Under the pieces are notes generated by a model. That model was not told the DNA's origin, did no database searches, and saw nothing but the letters and a program-made list of their open reading frames with translations. Made by a program: the position numbers and the translations under genes. A stretch of 63,511 nucleotides of DNA from Megamonas sp. UBA1796 (GTDB taxonomy: Bacteria; Bacillota; Negativicutes; Selenomonadales; Selenomonadaceae), in contig DCFU01000008.1 in assembly GCA_002319795.1 (NCBI GenBank), positions 32,354 to 95,864 of the forward strand. The letters run 5' to 3'. This document shows, piece after piece, positions 54,774-63,511 of this stretch (its first letter is position 1; each line of letters opens with the position of its first letter).

Positions 54774-56868
54774 TACCAGCTATACGCAAAACCGTGAGAT
54801 TTCCTGGCTACGCTTCAACGAACGCGTGCTGGAAGAAGCAACGGACCAAACCGTCCCTCTCTTTGAACGGCTGAAATTTGTTGCCATATTCACCAGCAAT
54901 CTTGATGAATTCTTCATGATACGCGTTGGCAGCTTGTATGAACTTTCATTGCTCCGTAATGATAAATTTGACAACAAAAGCTTTTTAAAGCCTTCCGAAC
55001 AACTCGCACGGATTTTTGCTATTTCACATTCGCTTACTCAGAAAAAAGATCAGATATTCTCTCATCTTGAAAATCTACTGGCGGCTGAGGGACTCTGCCA
55101 TGTCCTCCCCAAAACCTGCACACACACAGAAAGAATTTTTCTGCAAAATTATTTCGCAGAAAACATTTTCCCCATCCTCTCACCCCAGATCATCGATTTA
55201 CACCATCCTTTTCCGCACCTGGCAAACAAGCGGCTTCATATCGCTGTTCTCCTAAAGTCCAACAAGCATCTGACACTTGGTATCATTGCCATACCCAAGG
55301 TGCTGCAACGGCTCATTTTCCTTCCCGGTCAAGGCGTCCGCTATACCTTGGCCGAAGAACTTATTATGGAACACATCCATGAGATTTTTTCCATGTACTC
55401 GATTGTGGATGAAGCGGTTGTCTGCGTCACCCGCAATGCAGACATCAGTCCGGACGACGAAGCCCCGGAACTCGGTGAAGATTATCTGCAGCATATGCGA
55501 AGCACCCTGAAAAAGCGAAATTTGCTTGCTCCCGTACGGCTGGAACTTCAGACAGAAGGAGATTCCCTGCTCGTCGATTACCTCCGCAAGCGTATTAACA
55601 TTGAACGCGCACAAACTTACCTTTCTGCAGCACCTCTTGATCTATCTTATGTCTATAGTTTACCTGCATATTTTCCCGCCGAAAAATCCAGTTTTTTTCT
55701 TTATCCTCCCTTCATACCAGCAACTGCCTCCGTTATTCCTCAGAATACACGTGTTATAGACTATGTGCGCCAAAAAGACCTTTTGCTTTCTTATCCCTAT
55801 CAAAGCTTTGATATCTTTTTACAGCTCATACGCGAAGCAGTTTATGACGAGCATGTACTCTCCATCAAAATCACAATTTACCGTCTTGGCAAACACCGGG
55901 CCAGACTCATGAACTATCTCATCACAGCAGCTGAGCTCGGCAAAGACGTCACCGTTCTTATAGAGCTGAAAGCCCGTTTCGACGAAGAAAACAACATGCT
56001 TTGGTCCGAAAATCTATTGGAAGCCGGCTGTCGTATTCTTTATGGGTTTGACGGTTACAAGGTCCACTCAAAGATCTGTCTTATCACACGGCGTACCGAG
56101 GGGAAGCTTTCTTATATTACCCAAATTGGTACTGGCAATTACAATGCCCAGACAGCTGCTTTTTATACAGATTTATCGCTCATCACCGCAAATAAGGCCA
56201 TTGGCCGTGATGCGGATATTTTCTTCAAAAATATGGGACTTGGCAATCTGAACGGAACATACGAACAATTTCTGGTTGCACCTTTCGGCTTGAAATATAC
56301 TCTGCTACGTTATATTGCCCAAGAAAAGAGCCGGGCAGAACGGGGTGAGCCCACCCGTATTATCCTGAAAATGAACTCTCTTACTGACCGGAATCTCATT
56401 GATGCCCTGCAAGCCGCATCTTCCGCCGGAGTGCAAATACAACTGATTATCCGCAGTATCTGCTGCTTGCTGCCGGGCATAAAAGGAAAGACAGAAAATA
56501 TCCATATCCGAAGCATTGTCGGACGTTTTCTGGAACATTCCCGTATTTTTTGTTTTGGAACAGATTCCCACCTGCAAATGTATATTTCTTCAGCAGATTG
56601 GATGACACGCAATACAGAAAACCGTGTGGAAATTGCCTGTCCTATACTGGATAAAAAACTTCAGGCACAAATCATTGATTCTTTATCCATCATGTTTGCC
56701 GATACTGTCAAAGGCCGCGAACTTCAACCCGATGGAACCTTTCGACATTGCTCTGCGAATACCATACCCCTTGACAGTCAGGATTATTTTATGCATTCTT
56801 TTCAAAAACAAAAGGCCCCGGTCGCTTACAAGATTTTACCCGCCAAAAGCACATCAGCACACAACTAA
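54757..56868 (+). CDS. ppk: Polyphosphate kinase 1
   Basis: 703 residues, normal PPK1 length: NREISWLRFNERVLEEA, FTSNLDEFFMIRVG, phospholipase-D-like catalytic domains with GYKVHSKICLITRR (the His autophosphorylated during catalysis), ELKARFDEENN and FLEHSRIFCFG (second conserved His). It makes polyphosphate from ATP. AAGGA lies upstream of the ATG at 54757; a second ATG nine bases on is possible. Confidence 0.96.
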   Translation: MDRMLDTSYTQNREISWLRFNERVLEEATDQTVPLFERLKFVAIFTSNLDEFFMIRVGSLYELSLLRNDKFDNKSFLKPSEQLARIFAISHSLTQKKDQIFSHLENLLAAEGLCHVLPKTCTHTERIFLQNYFAENIFPILSPQIIDLHHPFPHLANKRLHIAVLLKSNKHLTLGIIAIPKVLQRLIFLPGQGVRYTLAEELIMEHIHEIFSMYSIVDEAVVCVTRNADISPDDEAPELGEDYLQHMRSTLKKRNLLAPVRLELQTEGDSLLVDYLRKRINIERAQTYLSAAPLDLSYVYSLPAYFPAEKSSFFLYPPFIPATASVIPQNTRVIDYVRQKDLLLSYPYQSFDIFLQLIREAVYDEHVLSIKITIYRLGKHRARLMNYLITAAELGKDVTVLIELKARFDEENNMLWSENLLEAGCRILYGFDGYKVHSKICLITRRTEGKLSYITQIGTGNYNAQTAAFYTDLSLITANKAIGRDADIFFKNMGLGNLNGTYEQFLVAPFGLKYTLLRYIAQEKSRAERGEPTRIILKMNSLTDRNLIDALQAASSAGVQIQLIIRSICCLLPGIKGKTENIHIRSIVGRFLEHSRIFCFGTDSHLQMYISSADWMTRNTENRVEIACPILDKKLQAQIIDSLSIMFADTVKGRELQPDGTFRHCSANTIPLDSQDYFMHSFQKQKAPVAYKILPAKSTSAHN

Positions 56869-57098
56869 ACAGTATCGCTGACAAACGCCATTTACATACA
56901 GATAGCAAACAGCAACAGTTGCTATGAAGCTTACCGCAACCGAAGTAAAAATGATGTTCTCTTTTGATCTGCTTCCAGCTTCTGCAAGTATAGGGCTCTT
57001 TCTTGCATAGATTTGAATACCACTTTGATATGATCCGTATCATTCGCTTGGGAAAGAAATCTGCCTTCTTCTTCCTGCAGTACCAGCCGGACATCCAT
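56854..57098 (-). pseudogene. Small membrane-anchored protein, probably frameshifted
   Basis: An ATG at 57098 opens MDVRLVLQEEEGRFLSQAND and runs through YLQKLEADQK to a stop at 56931 (55 residues). If one base is added in the AAAA run near 56965-56975, the frame goes on as ENIIFTSVAVSFIATVAVCY, a good membrane helix, ending at 56854 and overlapping the ppk end. A soluble head plus one C-terminal anchor would be a sensible small protein. It lies downstream of the broken permease gene. Confidence 0.4.
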
Positions 57099-57106
57099 CC
57101 CTGTTA

Positions 57107-57133
57107 AGTCCCTGTCTATTTTTGACAGGGACT
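57107..57133 (+). terminator. Terminator hairpin at the end of ppk and the broken permease gene
   Basis: AGTCCCTGTC and GACAGGGACT pair perfectly with a seven-base loop and are followed by TTTTC on the plus strand. The minus-strand permease stop codon lies in the loop. Confidence 0.65.
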
Positions 57134-59262
57134 TTTCATATCATACAGTGCATTCAATAAATGACGAAGCCCCTCCTCGCCCAGACTAGAGGTTCGGATA
57201 TCATCCAACATAAAAAATATTTGCTGAACTACTATGGATTCACCTCCCGGAAAGTTACAATCCCTGTCAATACCGGAACCGGAAGCGATTGTTTCCTCCG
57301 GTTCAAAATTCAGCCAAAAATTTTTGCGTTCCAGATAGGCTTTTTTCCCATGTATGGATTCCTGATAAAGTGCATCCATATAGGCCAGCAGCCCTGCACA
57401 TATATTACTGTCATCACCGGTAGCAAAGGCCGGCCACCAAAGTGCCAGCAGGCTTTCCCTTATATAATCCTGCTGACGGATAATTTCATCGGTTTCTCTA
57501 AAAGGATGCATCCTGAAATAGGCTTCTGATACCAATACGGCTTTATGAAGTGAAACCCGCTTCCTCTCGGCAGCCTGATCCTCCCATGAGTCCAATAAAA
57601 AAATTGGCATTTCGATAATATCGAAGGGTGGATTTTCTTTCAACGGGATTATATGGTTATAAAATGCAAATTGCGGCTGAATCTCCTGCAATATTTTTTC
57701 TGCCTCCGGCACATGTTCTTTTGCGCAACAAACACGAAAATTCCCCTTGGCAGCAGCATATGCATATGGAGCTGCCAAGAGATACAAATCTTGTGCGGCA
57801 CTACTTTCAAACCATGCATTTACACCTGCCGTTGCACAGACTGCCTTGTCAGACGGCAATCCCGTAAGAATTTCCATCGGCTGATCTAGAATTTACACAC
57901 AGCCGGAAACGAGCCAATGGATGTGATATATACGCTTGTGACAGGATTTCACGAGATTCATTGTCCTTGATTCCTTTTCCCTGATAATCCTCCAGCTGGT
58001 ACAAATGGTGATATCCCCCCATCGGATACCATGCATTTCCCGATCGCAGAAGTACCATCTCCGGTGCCACAAAATCAATCATGCCCCGCGGTTGTGCATC
58101 ACAATCCGTAAAACACTTCCAAAACGCACCTTGATATGCGAATTTCAGGCTTACTGTCTGGCCCGGCAGCATGGCTTTATCCAGTGAAACCTCCACAAAA
58201 TCTCCATGCTGCTGCCACGTCAGGGGCTTCTCCTCCATATCACAGATTTGTTTTATATGATATTCCGCCGTCAGGGTAAAAAACAGTTTATCCTTTAGCG
58301 CTTTCCCCTTATTTTCCATAGTCAGCACCGTCTGGCAGTCAACCATGTGCATCACAGTATGCAATTGTATATTGATTGCATAGGCGATAACTGGCACATC
58401 TGCCTGCTCCCGCTCTGATATTTCCTGTTCCTGCTTTGCCAGCCGCAACGTTTCCTGATATCCTGCTTCATAGGACTGGTAAATTCCCGATAAATGTGAC
58501 GCACTAGCAGCGCCTCCAAACAAGGGGCCGACTGTCAAAAAAACCACCTGCCATTTGGGGCATCTAGCGTATGCGCGGTAATAAGAGATACAAAAGCTCA
58601 GCAATAGGAAAAACAGGGATAAGCAGCCTTGTTCCCCTATAATCCAGTATACAATTCCCGCTTTGGGAAATATGCCGGTAAGTGCCGATGGCATGTCTGC
58701 TGCGAATAAATTCGTACCAAAATTCAGCGGTGGCACCACATAGGAAAAGGCTGTCGCATGATCGCCTTCCCAGAAAACAGTTATAAAGACAACTGCGCAG
58801 ACTCCGACCAGCGCAGCAAAAACATTGTTTTTGCAAATTGTCTCAATCAGCCATACCAGACAGAGTGCATTCACGCTCATCAAACAATAATTCAATAAAT
58901 ACTGTTTAAAAAGAGTACTTCCCGCAAACATATCTTGAAATAAATAATGATTCGCCAAAAACACCAGCAACACGATTTCAAGACCGAGCAAAAAAAGCAA
59001 ACCAAGCTGTCCGCATACCCTGCCTGACATACGCAGCAATAGTGATACAGGGCAGCCCTCCGTCATAAAATTCATACCGTTGCGCTGCTCTCTGGATACC
59101 GTCCCGATTTCAAAAAAGGGGGAAAAGATATAAAAAAACATCGTAGCCCTTATGGCGATGTTTTGGTCTTCATACAATGAATACAGTACCAGTAAATTGC
59201 TTATAATGGCCAGTGATCAATATCCGGGACGCTTTATCCCATAGTGGAATTCAAAACAACAT
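57116..59262 (-). pseudogene. ABC-2 permease with an M1-peptidase-like domain, interrupted
   Basis: Two overlapping frames (57849-59177 and 57116-57877) read as one protein of about 710 residues: membrane helices in the N-terminal 240 residues (ERNGMNF-type ABC-2 permease), then an extracytoplasmic domain like that of M1 aminopeptidase-related permeases, without a zinc motif. Three lesions are seen. A TTTT run just after the ATG at 59262 needs one T less to give MLFEFHYGIKRPGY. An in-frame TGA lies at 59217-59219 where TGG would read on. An AAA run at 57871-57873 needs one A less to join RSADG to ILTGLP. The frames between lesions are well conserved, so the decay is recent, or the sequence has errors. 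Confidence 0.75.
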
Positions 59263-59269
59263 AACGAGG

Positions 59270-60013
59270 CTAACGTTCGCACGATTTTTCTTCCACACCC
59301 CTTTCCAGACACAAATAGCCGCTTTCCAGACTTCCATCCGGAGATAATTTTCGCAACACCGATGGCGCATCAAAAAAAACCAATCGTCCTTCATGAAGTA
59401 TCGCTATTTTTCGGCAAAAATCAGCCATATTTTCCAGCATTTGTGTTACATAAACCACTGTCATATTTTCAACATCCTGCAGCAAGGAATACAGCCTTTT
59501 TCTTTCGCGGGGATCCAGCGCTTTAACTGGTTCATCCAAAAGCAGGAGTTCCGAATTGCCCAGTAAGGCTTGTGCAATCCCCAGTCTTTGCTTCATACCC
59601 TGGGAATATGCGGCGGTTTTCTCTCTGCCGGCATCAACGAGAGCAACCTTCTCCAACGCTGTATCGACCGCTTTTTTTCTTGCATGCCATCCTTTTATTC
59701 CTTTAAGTACAGCAAAATATTCCAATATCTCACTGCCTGTACTCTGTGGGTAAAAACCAAACTCCTGGGGCAGGTAACCCATCCGCTGCCGCAGCCAATC
59801 TGCATTTTTGTCCAAATCTCCGCCATCCGCCCGGATTGTACCTGTATCAGGCTGAATCTGCATTGCCAAAATCCTGAGCAATGTAGATTTGCCCGCACCG
59901 ATTCCACCAATAATCCCTACGACTCCCATCCCAAAATGGCATGAAATATCGTATAAGCTCCAGGCTTCTGCATTTTTATAGCTTTTGCTCACTTGCAAAA
60001 TATCAATATCCAT
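59270..60013 (-). CDS. ABC transporter ATPase
   Basis: 247 residues: Walker A GGIGAGKSTLL, signature YSQGMKQRLGIAQALL, Walker B LLLLDEPVKALDPRER. This is the ABC-2 exporter-type family. It starts three bases after the stop of another ATPase gene and is followed by the interrupted permease. The permease ATG at 59262 is eight bases beyond this stop. Confidence 0.92.
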   Translation of the reverse strand: MDIDILQVSKSYKNAEAWSLYDISCHFGMGVVGIIGGIGAGKSTLLRILAMQIQPDTGTIRADGGDLDKNADWLRQRMGYLPQEFGFYPQSTGSEILEYFAVLKGIKGWHARKKAVDTALEKVALVDAGREKTAAYSQGMKQRLGIAQALLGNSELLLLDEPVKALDPRERKRLYSLLQDVENMTVVYVTQMLENMADFCRKIAILHEGRLVFFDAPSVLRKLSPDGSLESGYLCLERGVEEKSCER

Positions 60014-60016
60014 TTT

Positions 60017-60889
60017 TTAGTCCTTCTGCGTCTTCCTTGTTTCCCAATACAGCCAGGCATCCTCCAGTGTCGGAACTGCCGGATATATTGCAGAAACATG
60101 TAACGGTGTATCCGCAATCAGCCGGACAAAATAACTGCCATCGGGCAATTTATCTGTCCGGCTAAATAACGTCTCATTCTTATATAATTTCCACTCAGCC
60201 TCACTCATACGGGCATTCCAAACCTTCCCTGCTGCCGACGCACAGAACTCTCCTGCCGAAAACCACTGTTGCAAATGATGATCCATAAAACAAAAAATTG
60301 TATCCGCTTCAGAAAAATCATCCAAAATTTGTGTTCCCAACAATACAATACACGATTGAGATAACTGCCAAAAAAGCTCACTGAAATATATACGTTCATT
60401 CGTATCGAGCCCTGCCATAGGTTCGTCAAGTAAAAGGAGACGCGGATTATTCAACAGCCCCTGCGCTATTGCCAGCTTCTGTTTCATGCCGCTTGTCCAT
60501 TTTGCTAATATCTTATGATTATCCTCAAGCCTCGTCAGCTGGATAACCTCAGTGACTCTTTGCTCTCTTGCCCGCACAGGAACACCCTTCAGTCCGGCTA
60601 AATAAAGCAATAATTGTCTGGCATTCATGTCCGTATAAACGCCAAATTTCTGTGGTACATATCCTATTTGCAATTTATATACAGCCGGATCTGTTGCCAA
60701 AGCTGTCATATCAAGGCGTATCCGCCCCCTGTCTGCCGCTAAGGCTCCAGCCAATACACGCAGCAGTGTTGTCTTTCCTGCACCATTATGTCCCAACAGC
60801 AAATGTAGTCCGTTATCCATTTGCGTTGAAAACTCCGCAAATATGACTTTTTCCCCGGAGGATTTGCTTAAGTCCCTAATATACAACAT
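60017..60889 (-). CDS. ABC transporter ATPase
   Basis: 290 residues: Walker A GHNGAGKTTLLR, signature WTSGMKQKLAIAQGLL, Walker B LLLLDEPMAGLD. A C-terminal extension (about 215-290) with SRTDKLPDGSYFVRLIADTP is typical of ATPases in this operon type. Two ATPases suggest a heterodimeric engine for the membrane parts coded around it. Confidence 0.92.
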   Translation of the reverse strand: MLYIRDLSKSSGEKVIFAEFSTQMDNGLHLLLGHNGAGKTTLLRVLAGALAADRGRIRLDMTALATDPAVYKLQIGYVPQKFGVYTDMNARQLLLYLAGLKGVPVRAREQRVTEVIQLTRLEDNHKILAKWTSGMKQKLAIAQGLLNNPRLLLLDEPMAGLDTNERIYFSELFWQLSQSCIVLLGTQILDDFSEADTIFCFMDHHLQQWFSAGEFCASAAGKVWNARMSEAEWKLYKNETLFSRTDKLPDGSYFVRLIADTPLHVSAIYPAVPTLEDAWLYWETRKTQKD

Positions 60890-60910
60890 CTTATCTATTC
60901 ACCAGCATTT

Positions 60911-61534
60911 CTATACAGAATAGTGTTGTGCACCGATTCTGGCACTATAAAAATATATTCCAAACAACCCCATCCCAATACCCAATAAAATCCAGGCAAG
61001 CGATGGATTTTCACAAACCGTCAAAAATACATCCTTATGCCGGATTTGCAACGCAGCAAATTGCAGTCCCCATATACTCCAGGCGACGCAGCAGCCACGG
61101 AAAATGCCCCATTTTAGGGATAGGCTCAGGGATATCCCAACATAAAATATCATAGGCGCTATCCATAACAACACGATTTGCCACAATTTTATTTTTTCCT
61201 GCACCAGAAAGGATGAATGTCCCAGTACCAATATACCGGTCGCCAGCAGACAGAGCAAAATCGTACAAAGAAATGTTATAAAAATTCTCCCCCCCGCTAT
61301 TTGCAAAGCAGTGTAAGGACAAGAAGCTTCTATTTCGGTCATGCCATATATTTCGCTGCGATACGTATAAAATAAAACCAGTAAGCTGAAAAAAGGCGCA
61401 CTCTGGAGTAAAAACACTGCAGTAATAGTTTCCCTGAAAAAGATGATTCCCAAGGCAAGGATGATCCCGGCTCCAAATAAAAATTTCCATGGTAAAATTA
61501 CAAGCTGCGATTCCAGCAAATGATACCAGTCCAA
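60911..61534 (-). CDS. Integral membrane protein of the ABC operon
   Basis: 207 residues with about six hydrophobic helices and a short N-terminal amphipathic part (MDWYHLLESQ). Probably a membrane subunit of the transporter. No closer family recognised. It follows the small soluble protein gene by 15 bases. Confidence 0.75.
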   Translation of the reverse strand: MDWYHLLESQLVILPWKFLFGAGIILALGIIFFRETITAVFLLQSAPFFSLLVLFYTYRSEIYGMTEIEASCPYTALQIAGGRIFITFLCTILLCLLATGILVLGHSSFLVQEKIKLWQIVLLWIAPMIFYVGISLSLSLKWGIFRGCCVAWSIWGLQFAALQIRHKDVFLTVCENPSLAWILLGIGMGLFGIYFYSARIGAQHYSV

Positions 61535-61549
61535 CGGCTTTGTCCTCTG

Positions 61550-61810
61550 TCAGTCGGATAGTGCCCGCCTGTTTGCAGGATTTTGCATAGCAATTGCAGC
61601 ATGCATCCTTGCCCATGTTTGCTCGGATAGCAACGGTGTTTCAGGAATCTCATCCTTCGCCATAAAATGCAGGATTTTTACTAACTCCTGATCCTGGGCA
61701 GAAAACTCCGGTTCGTCAAAGATATCTTCTAAAAAATCCAATATCTGCCCTTTTGCTTCATCTACTCCGAAAAAACCAATTCCATCCTCTACAACCTCAT
61801 GCTTTTTCAT
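61550..61810 (-). CDS. Small acidic protein after the ECF sigma gene, possible sigma antagonist
   Basis: 86 residues, acidic, no membrane helix and no zinc-finger motif: GFFGVDEAKGQILDFLEDIF, then KILHFMAKDEIPETPLLSEQ. The start overlaps the sigma gene by 14 bases, the place where anti-sigma factors are usually coded. The role is guessed from position only. Confidence 0.6.
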   Translation of the reverse strand: MKKHEVVEDGIGFFGVDEAKGQILDFLEDIFDEPEFSAQDQELVKILHFMAKDEIPETPLLSEQTWARMHAAIAMQNPANRRALSD

Positions 61811-62369
61811 CCTCTATTCCCTCCCCGCCCATTATTTTTCTTAGCTGCTGCAGACCATTGAACAGCTTGAATTTCACCTTTCCCTGCGGCACAGCCAGAA
61901 GCATCGCTATTTCATTTAATTTCATTCCCTCATAAAACCTGAGGATCAGAACTTCCTGGTAAATTTCCCGTAAAGGTCCCAAAGTATCTGCTATCCTCTC
62001 TTTTTCTCCCTGTTTCTGTAAGAACACTTCCGGTGTACAGTACTCGACCATCATATTTTTTAACGGTTCCTGCTCTACTGGAACGATTTTTCTTGCGTAG
62101 GCACTTTTCAAATAATCCTTACAGGCATTTGAAGCAATTGCATAAATCCATGTGCTGAAGCGGTAATTGCCATCATATTTTCTAATATTGCGGCAGACCT
62201 TGATCAGTACCTCCTGCGAAATATCCTTAGCCGCATGATAGTCCCGGCACATACGATAAATATAAGAAAAAATTTTTTTATGGTAACGCGTGACCAATAC
62301 ATCCAGAGCTTGTTCATTCCCCTTTTGCAGCAGTTTCGCCAGCTCCTCATCTGAAATAATGTTTACCAT
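61797..62369 (-). CDS. ECF-type RNA polymerase sigma factor
   Basis: About 190 residues: region 2 with ALDVLVTRYHKKIFSYIYRM, DISQEVLIKVCRNI and FSTWIYAIASNACKDYLK; region 4 with REIYQEVLILRFYEGMKLNE and MLLAVPQGKVKFKLFNGLQQ. The ATG at 62369 matches usual N-termini but its AAGAG is too close; an ATG at 62396 is the alternative. It heads a six-gene operon with two ABC ATPases, so it probably controls its own transporter operon in response to an envelope signal. Confidence 0.9.
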   Translation of the reverse strand: MVNIISDEELAKLLQKGNEQALDVLVTRYHKKIFSYIYRMCRDYHAAKDISQEVLIKVCRNIRKYDGNYRFSTWIYAIASNACKDYLKSAYARKIVPVEQEPLKNMMVEYCTPEVFLQKQGEKERIADTLGPLREIYQEVLILRFYEGMKLNEIAMLLAVPQGKVKFKLFNGLQQLRKIMGGEGIEDEKA

Positions 62370-62489
62370 CTCTTTTCTGCAATGTACCGAATTCATCAGA
62401 TCGGCAGCTGTATACTACGAAGCAGGTTATTTTTCCTGCAGTCTTCCTCCATGAAATCGCAATATGTTCACAAGACATCTGAAGGCCTC

Positions 62490-62762
62490 TTAAAATTTCC
62501 CACCCAAATTGAAGAAGAACCCTCCGAGCACAAGTTCTGTACGGCTGTCACTGGATGTATTCCCTACACGGTATTGTTCATTCTTATAGCCCAGCGTAAA
62601 TTCCAGATCTTTATTCACAGGAGCTTTTATGCCTATTTTTTGTTCACAATAAATATTACGGCCGAATACAAACGGATTAATTTCAGCAAAAAAATTAATT
62701 TTGTTCCTAGTCTCCCAGCCCAAACCAAGACTGAAAAAATTATAGGTATTGTATTTTGAGGA
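62490..62762 (-). pseudogene. C-terminal remnant of an outer-membrane beta-barrel protein
   Basis: After an in-frame TAA at 62763-62765 the frame reads alternating beta-strands (YNTYNFFSLGLGWETRNKIN, IYCEQKIGIKAPVNKDLEFT, RTELVLGGFFFNLGGKF), ending in Phe as outer-membrane barrels do. No N-terminal part or signal peptide precedes it. It implies a diderm host, in line with the Negativicutes. Confidence 0.65.
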
Positions 62763-62902
62763 TTATAGGATAATTTATTACTATTTAAAAACATACACAA
62801 AGCCTTATATAATATAGTATTATATTATATTTTTCAAAAATTTTATTACAACTTATTTTGAAGGTCAATCGTGATTTTGTAGACAATTTGTAGGCAAAGT
62901 TT

Positions 62903-62935
62903 AGGCCGCTCTATCATTCAAAGCGGCCTTTTTTG
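62903..62935 (+). terminator. Intrinsic terminator
   Basis: AGGCCGCT pairs with AGCGGCCT around an 11-base loop, then TTTTTTGT. It faces plus-strand transcription, although no plus-strand gene precedes it. Confidence 0.75.
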
Positions 62936-63134
62936 TAGCCCTTAAAACATTATTTCTATTGCTTTCTGAAGGTTGCTTGTTTTTTATTTTCTATTAAATC
63001 ATGTACAAAGATAGCAGGATTTATAAATGATTTGTAGAAATAGCTTATGTGAAAAGTGAAAACAGATTAAGATCATTTAGGACCATGTTTATGTTAAACA
63101 AAAATCTTTCTATTATTTGTTGGTTTCACTCCTT

Positions 63135-63167
63135 GAAAGCCTAGGGACCATTCCACCCTAGGCTTTC
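63135..63167. terminator. Perfect 12-bp hairpin
   Basis: GAAAGCCTAGGG and CCCTAGGCTTTC pair with a nine-base loop, followed by CCTTTATA. It may be a terminator in either direction. Confidence 0.6.
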
Positions 63168-63239
63168 CTTTATATAAGGCTACGAAGTCCTACTATCTAA
63201 AAGCAAAAAATTTTATGCCAGTAAGAATAAATAACGAAG

Positions 63240-63271
63240 CCCTGGTAAAGACGATAAAATCTTAACCAGGG
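63240..63271. terminator. Hairpin near the IS66 end
   Basis: CCCTGGT and ACCAGGG pair with an 18-base loop; T-rich sequence follows on the plus strand (AATTATTTTG). Confidence 0.45.
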
Positions 63272-63339
63272 ATAATTATTTTGCCATTATATCTGCTGTC
63301 ACTTGTTCTACGTATACCCAAAATCTATACATATATAAG

Positions 63340-63511
63340 GTAAGCGTCTTATAAGGTAGTGGATAGCAGCACTCTACCCGGCATGAGGTATATTTTCTTG
63401 GATACAAAGCAAGTTGCTCGCCAATATCGTCTAAAAAAATGGTCTGCACTTATCACGGAGCGGCAGACCAGCGGTTTAAATGTGCGTGAATTTTGTAAGA
63501 AACGAAATATT
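63340..63511 (+). mobile_element. Left end of an IS66-family insertion sequence (runs off the window)
   Basis: GTAAGCGTCT at 63340-63349 is the terminal sequence typical of IS66 elements, and the accessory gene tnpA begins about 60 bases further on. The eight bases before it (TATATAAG, 63332-63339) would be the target duplication; the right copy lies outside. Confidence 0.8.
63398..63511 (+). CDS. tnpA: IS66-family accessory protein TnpA (partial)
   Basis: 38 codons are in the window, ending KKWSALITERQTSGLNVREF and CKKRNI. This matches the N-terminal helix-turn-helix of IS66 Orf1 (WxxxIxECQxSGLSVxxWC). The start is TTG with GAGG upstream. Confidence 0.8.
   Translation, partial: MDTKQVARQYRLKKWSALITERQTSGLNVREFCKKRNI

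Larger units (their letters stand above)
62766..63339. other. Non-coding stretch with several hairpins
   Basis: About 570 AT-rich bases without a supportable gene. It holds three GC-rich hairpins (listed separately) with no coding sequence between them. A small RNA or gene debris next to the IS element is possible. Confidence 0.5.

Noticed and set aside
61035..61616. 193-codon minus-strand frame overlapping the membrane protein and small protein genes
   Set aside because: The alternative frame codes for clear membrane helices, has better spacing to its neighbours and does not overlap them.

Overview
The window looks like chromosomal DNA of a diderm Firmicute of the class Negativicutes (Selenomonadales/Veillonellales type). 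The evidence is a sodium-pumping methylmalonyl-CoA decarboxylase operon (mmdADCB), a BioW-BioF biotin protein under BirA-type operators, L-rhamnose fermentation genes, and a remnant ending like an outer-membrane beta-barrel. A chemotaxis receptor suggests motility. The genus cannot be read from the sequence. No tRNA, rRNA or CRISPR array was seen.

Layout. 1-2.7 kb: a fused BioW/BioF gene diverges from a small membrane protein; each has a BirA-type operator. 2.8-5.9 kb: L-rhamnonate dehydratase and 2-keto-3-deoxy-L-rhamnonate aldolase with an IclR regulator and two matching palindromic operators. 6.2-14.5 kb: two small membrane proteins, a DASS anion transporter, mmdB-C-D-A and a CitA/DcuS-type two-component system, all on the minus strand. 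This is probably a succinate/propionate energy module. 14.9-21.8 kb: a DJ-1/PfpI protein, an orphan LarE, and an operon of UroD-family protein, polar amino acid ABC transporter and SDR dehydrogenase.

22.1-35.15 kb is the most unusual part: a ten-gene plus-strand run. In order it encodes a NifH-like reductase, a fused NifD/NifK-like protein, HypF, HypC, HypD, HypE, a split second NifD-like/NifK-like pair, the [FeFe]-hydrogenase maturase HydF and an aspartase-like lyase. It holds no hydrogenase subunits, HypA/HypB, HydE/HydG or ordinary nif genes. It therefore looks like an uncharacterised system in which nitrogenase-like proteins work with the Fe(CN)2CO machinery and an H-cluster scaffold. Its product is unknown.

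35.3-37.4 kb: thiM, a thiamine-binding-family gene and thiE behind a TPP riboswitch with terminator. 37.6-46.9 kb: a DeoR regulator, an IS3-type relic, and the rhamnose operon rhaB-rhaA-rhaD-MFS-rhaM-rhamnosidase. 47.2-49.0 kb: an MFS efflux-type gene and a MarR gene with a non-standard start, behind paired TTAACTAGTTAA operators. 49.4-53.6 kb: a chemotaxis receptor, an EAL-CBS-GGDEF protein and a small protein. 53.7-56.9 kb: ppx-ppk preceded by three Pho-box repeats. 56.9-62.4 kb: an ECF-sigma/ABC-transporter operon whose large permease gene has at least three lesions. 62.5-63.5 kb: a beta-barrel remnant, three hairpins and the left end of an IS66-family element that runs off the window.

Start codons were chosen by ribosome-binding-site spacing and family N-termini, and several are TTG. 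Function calls come from recognising motifs by eye; no database search was run.
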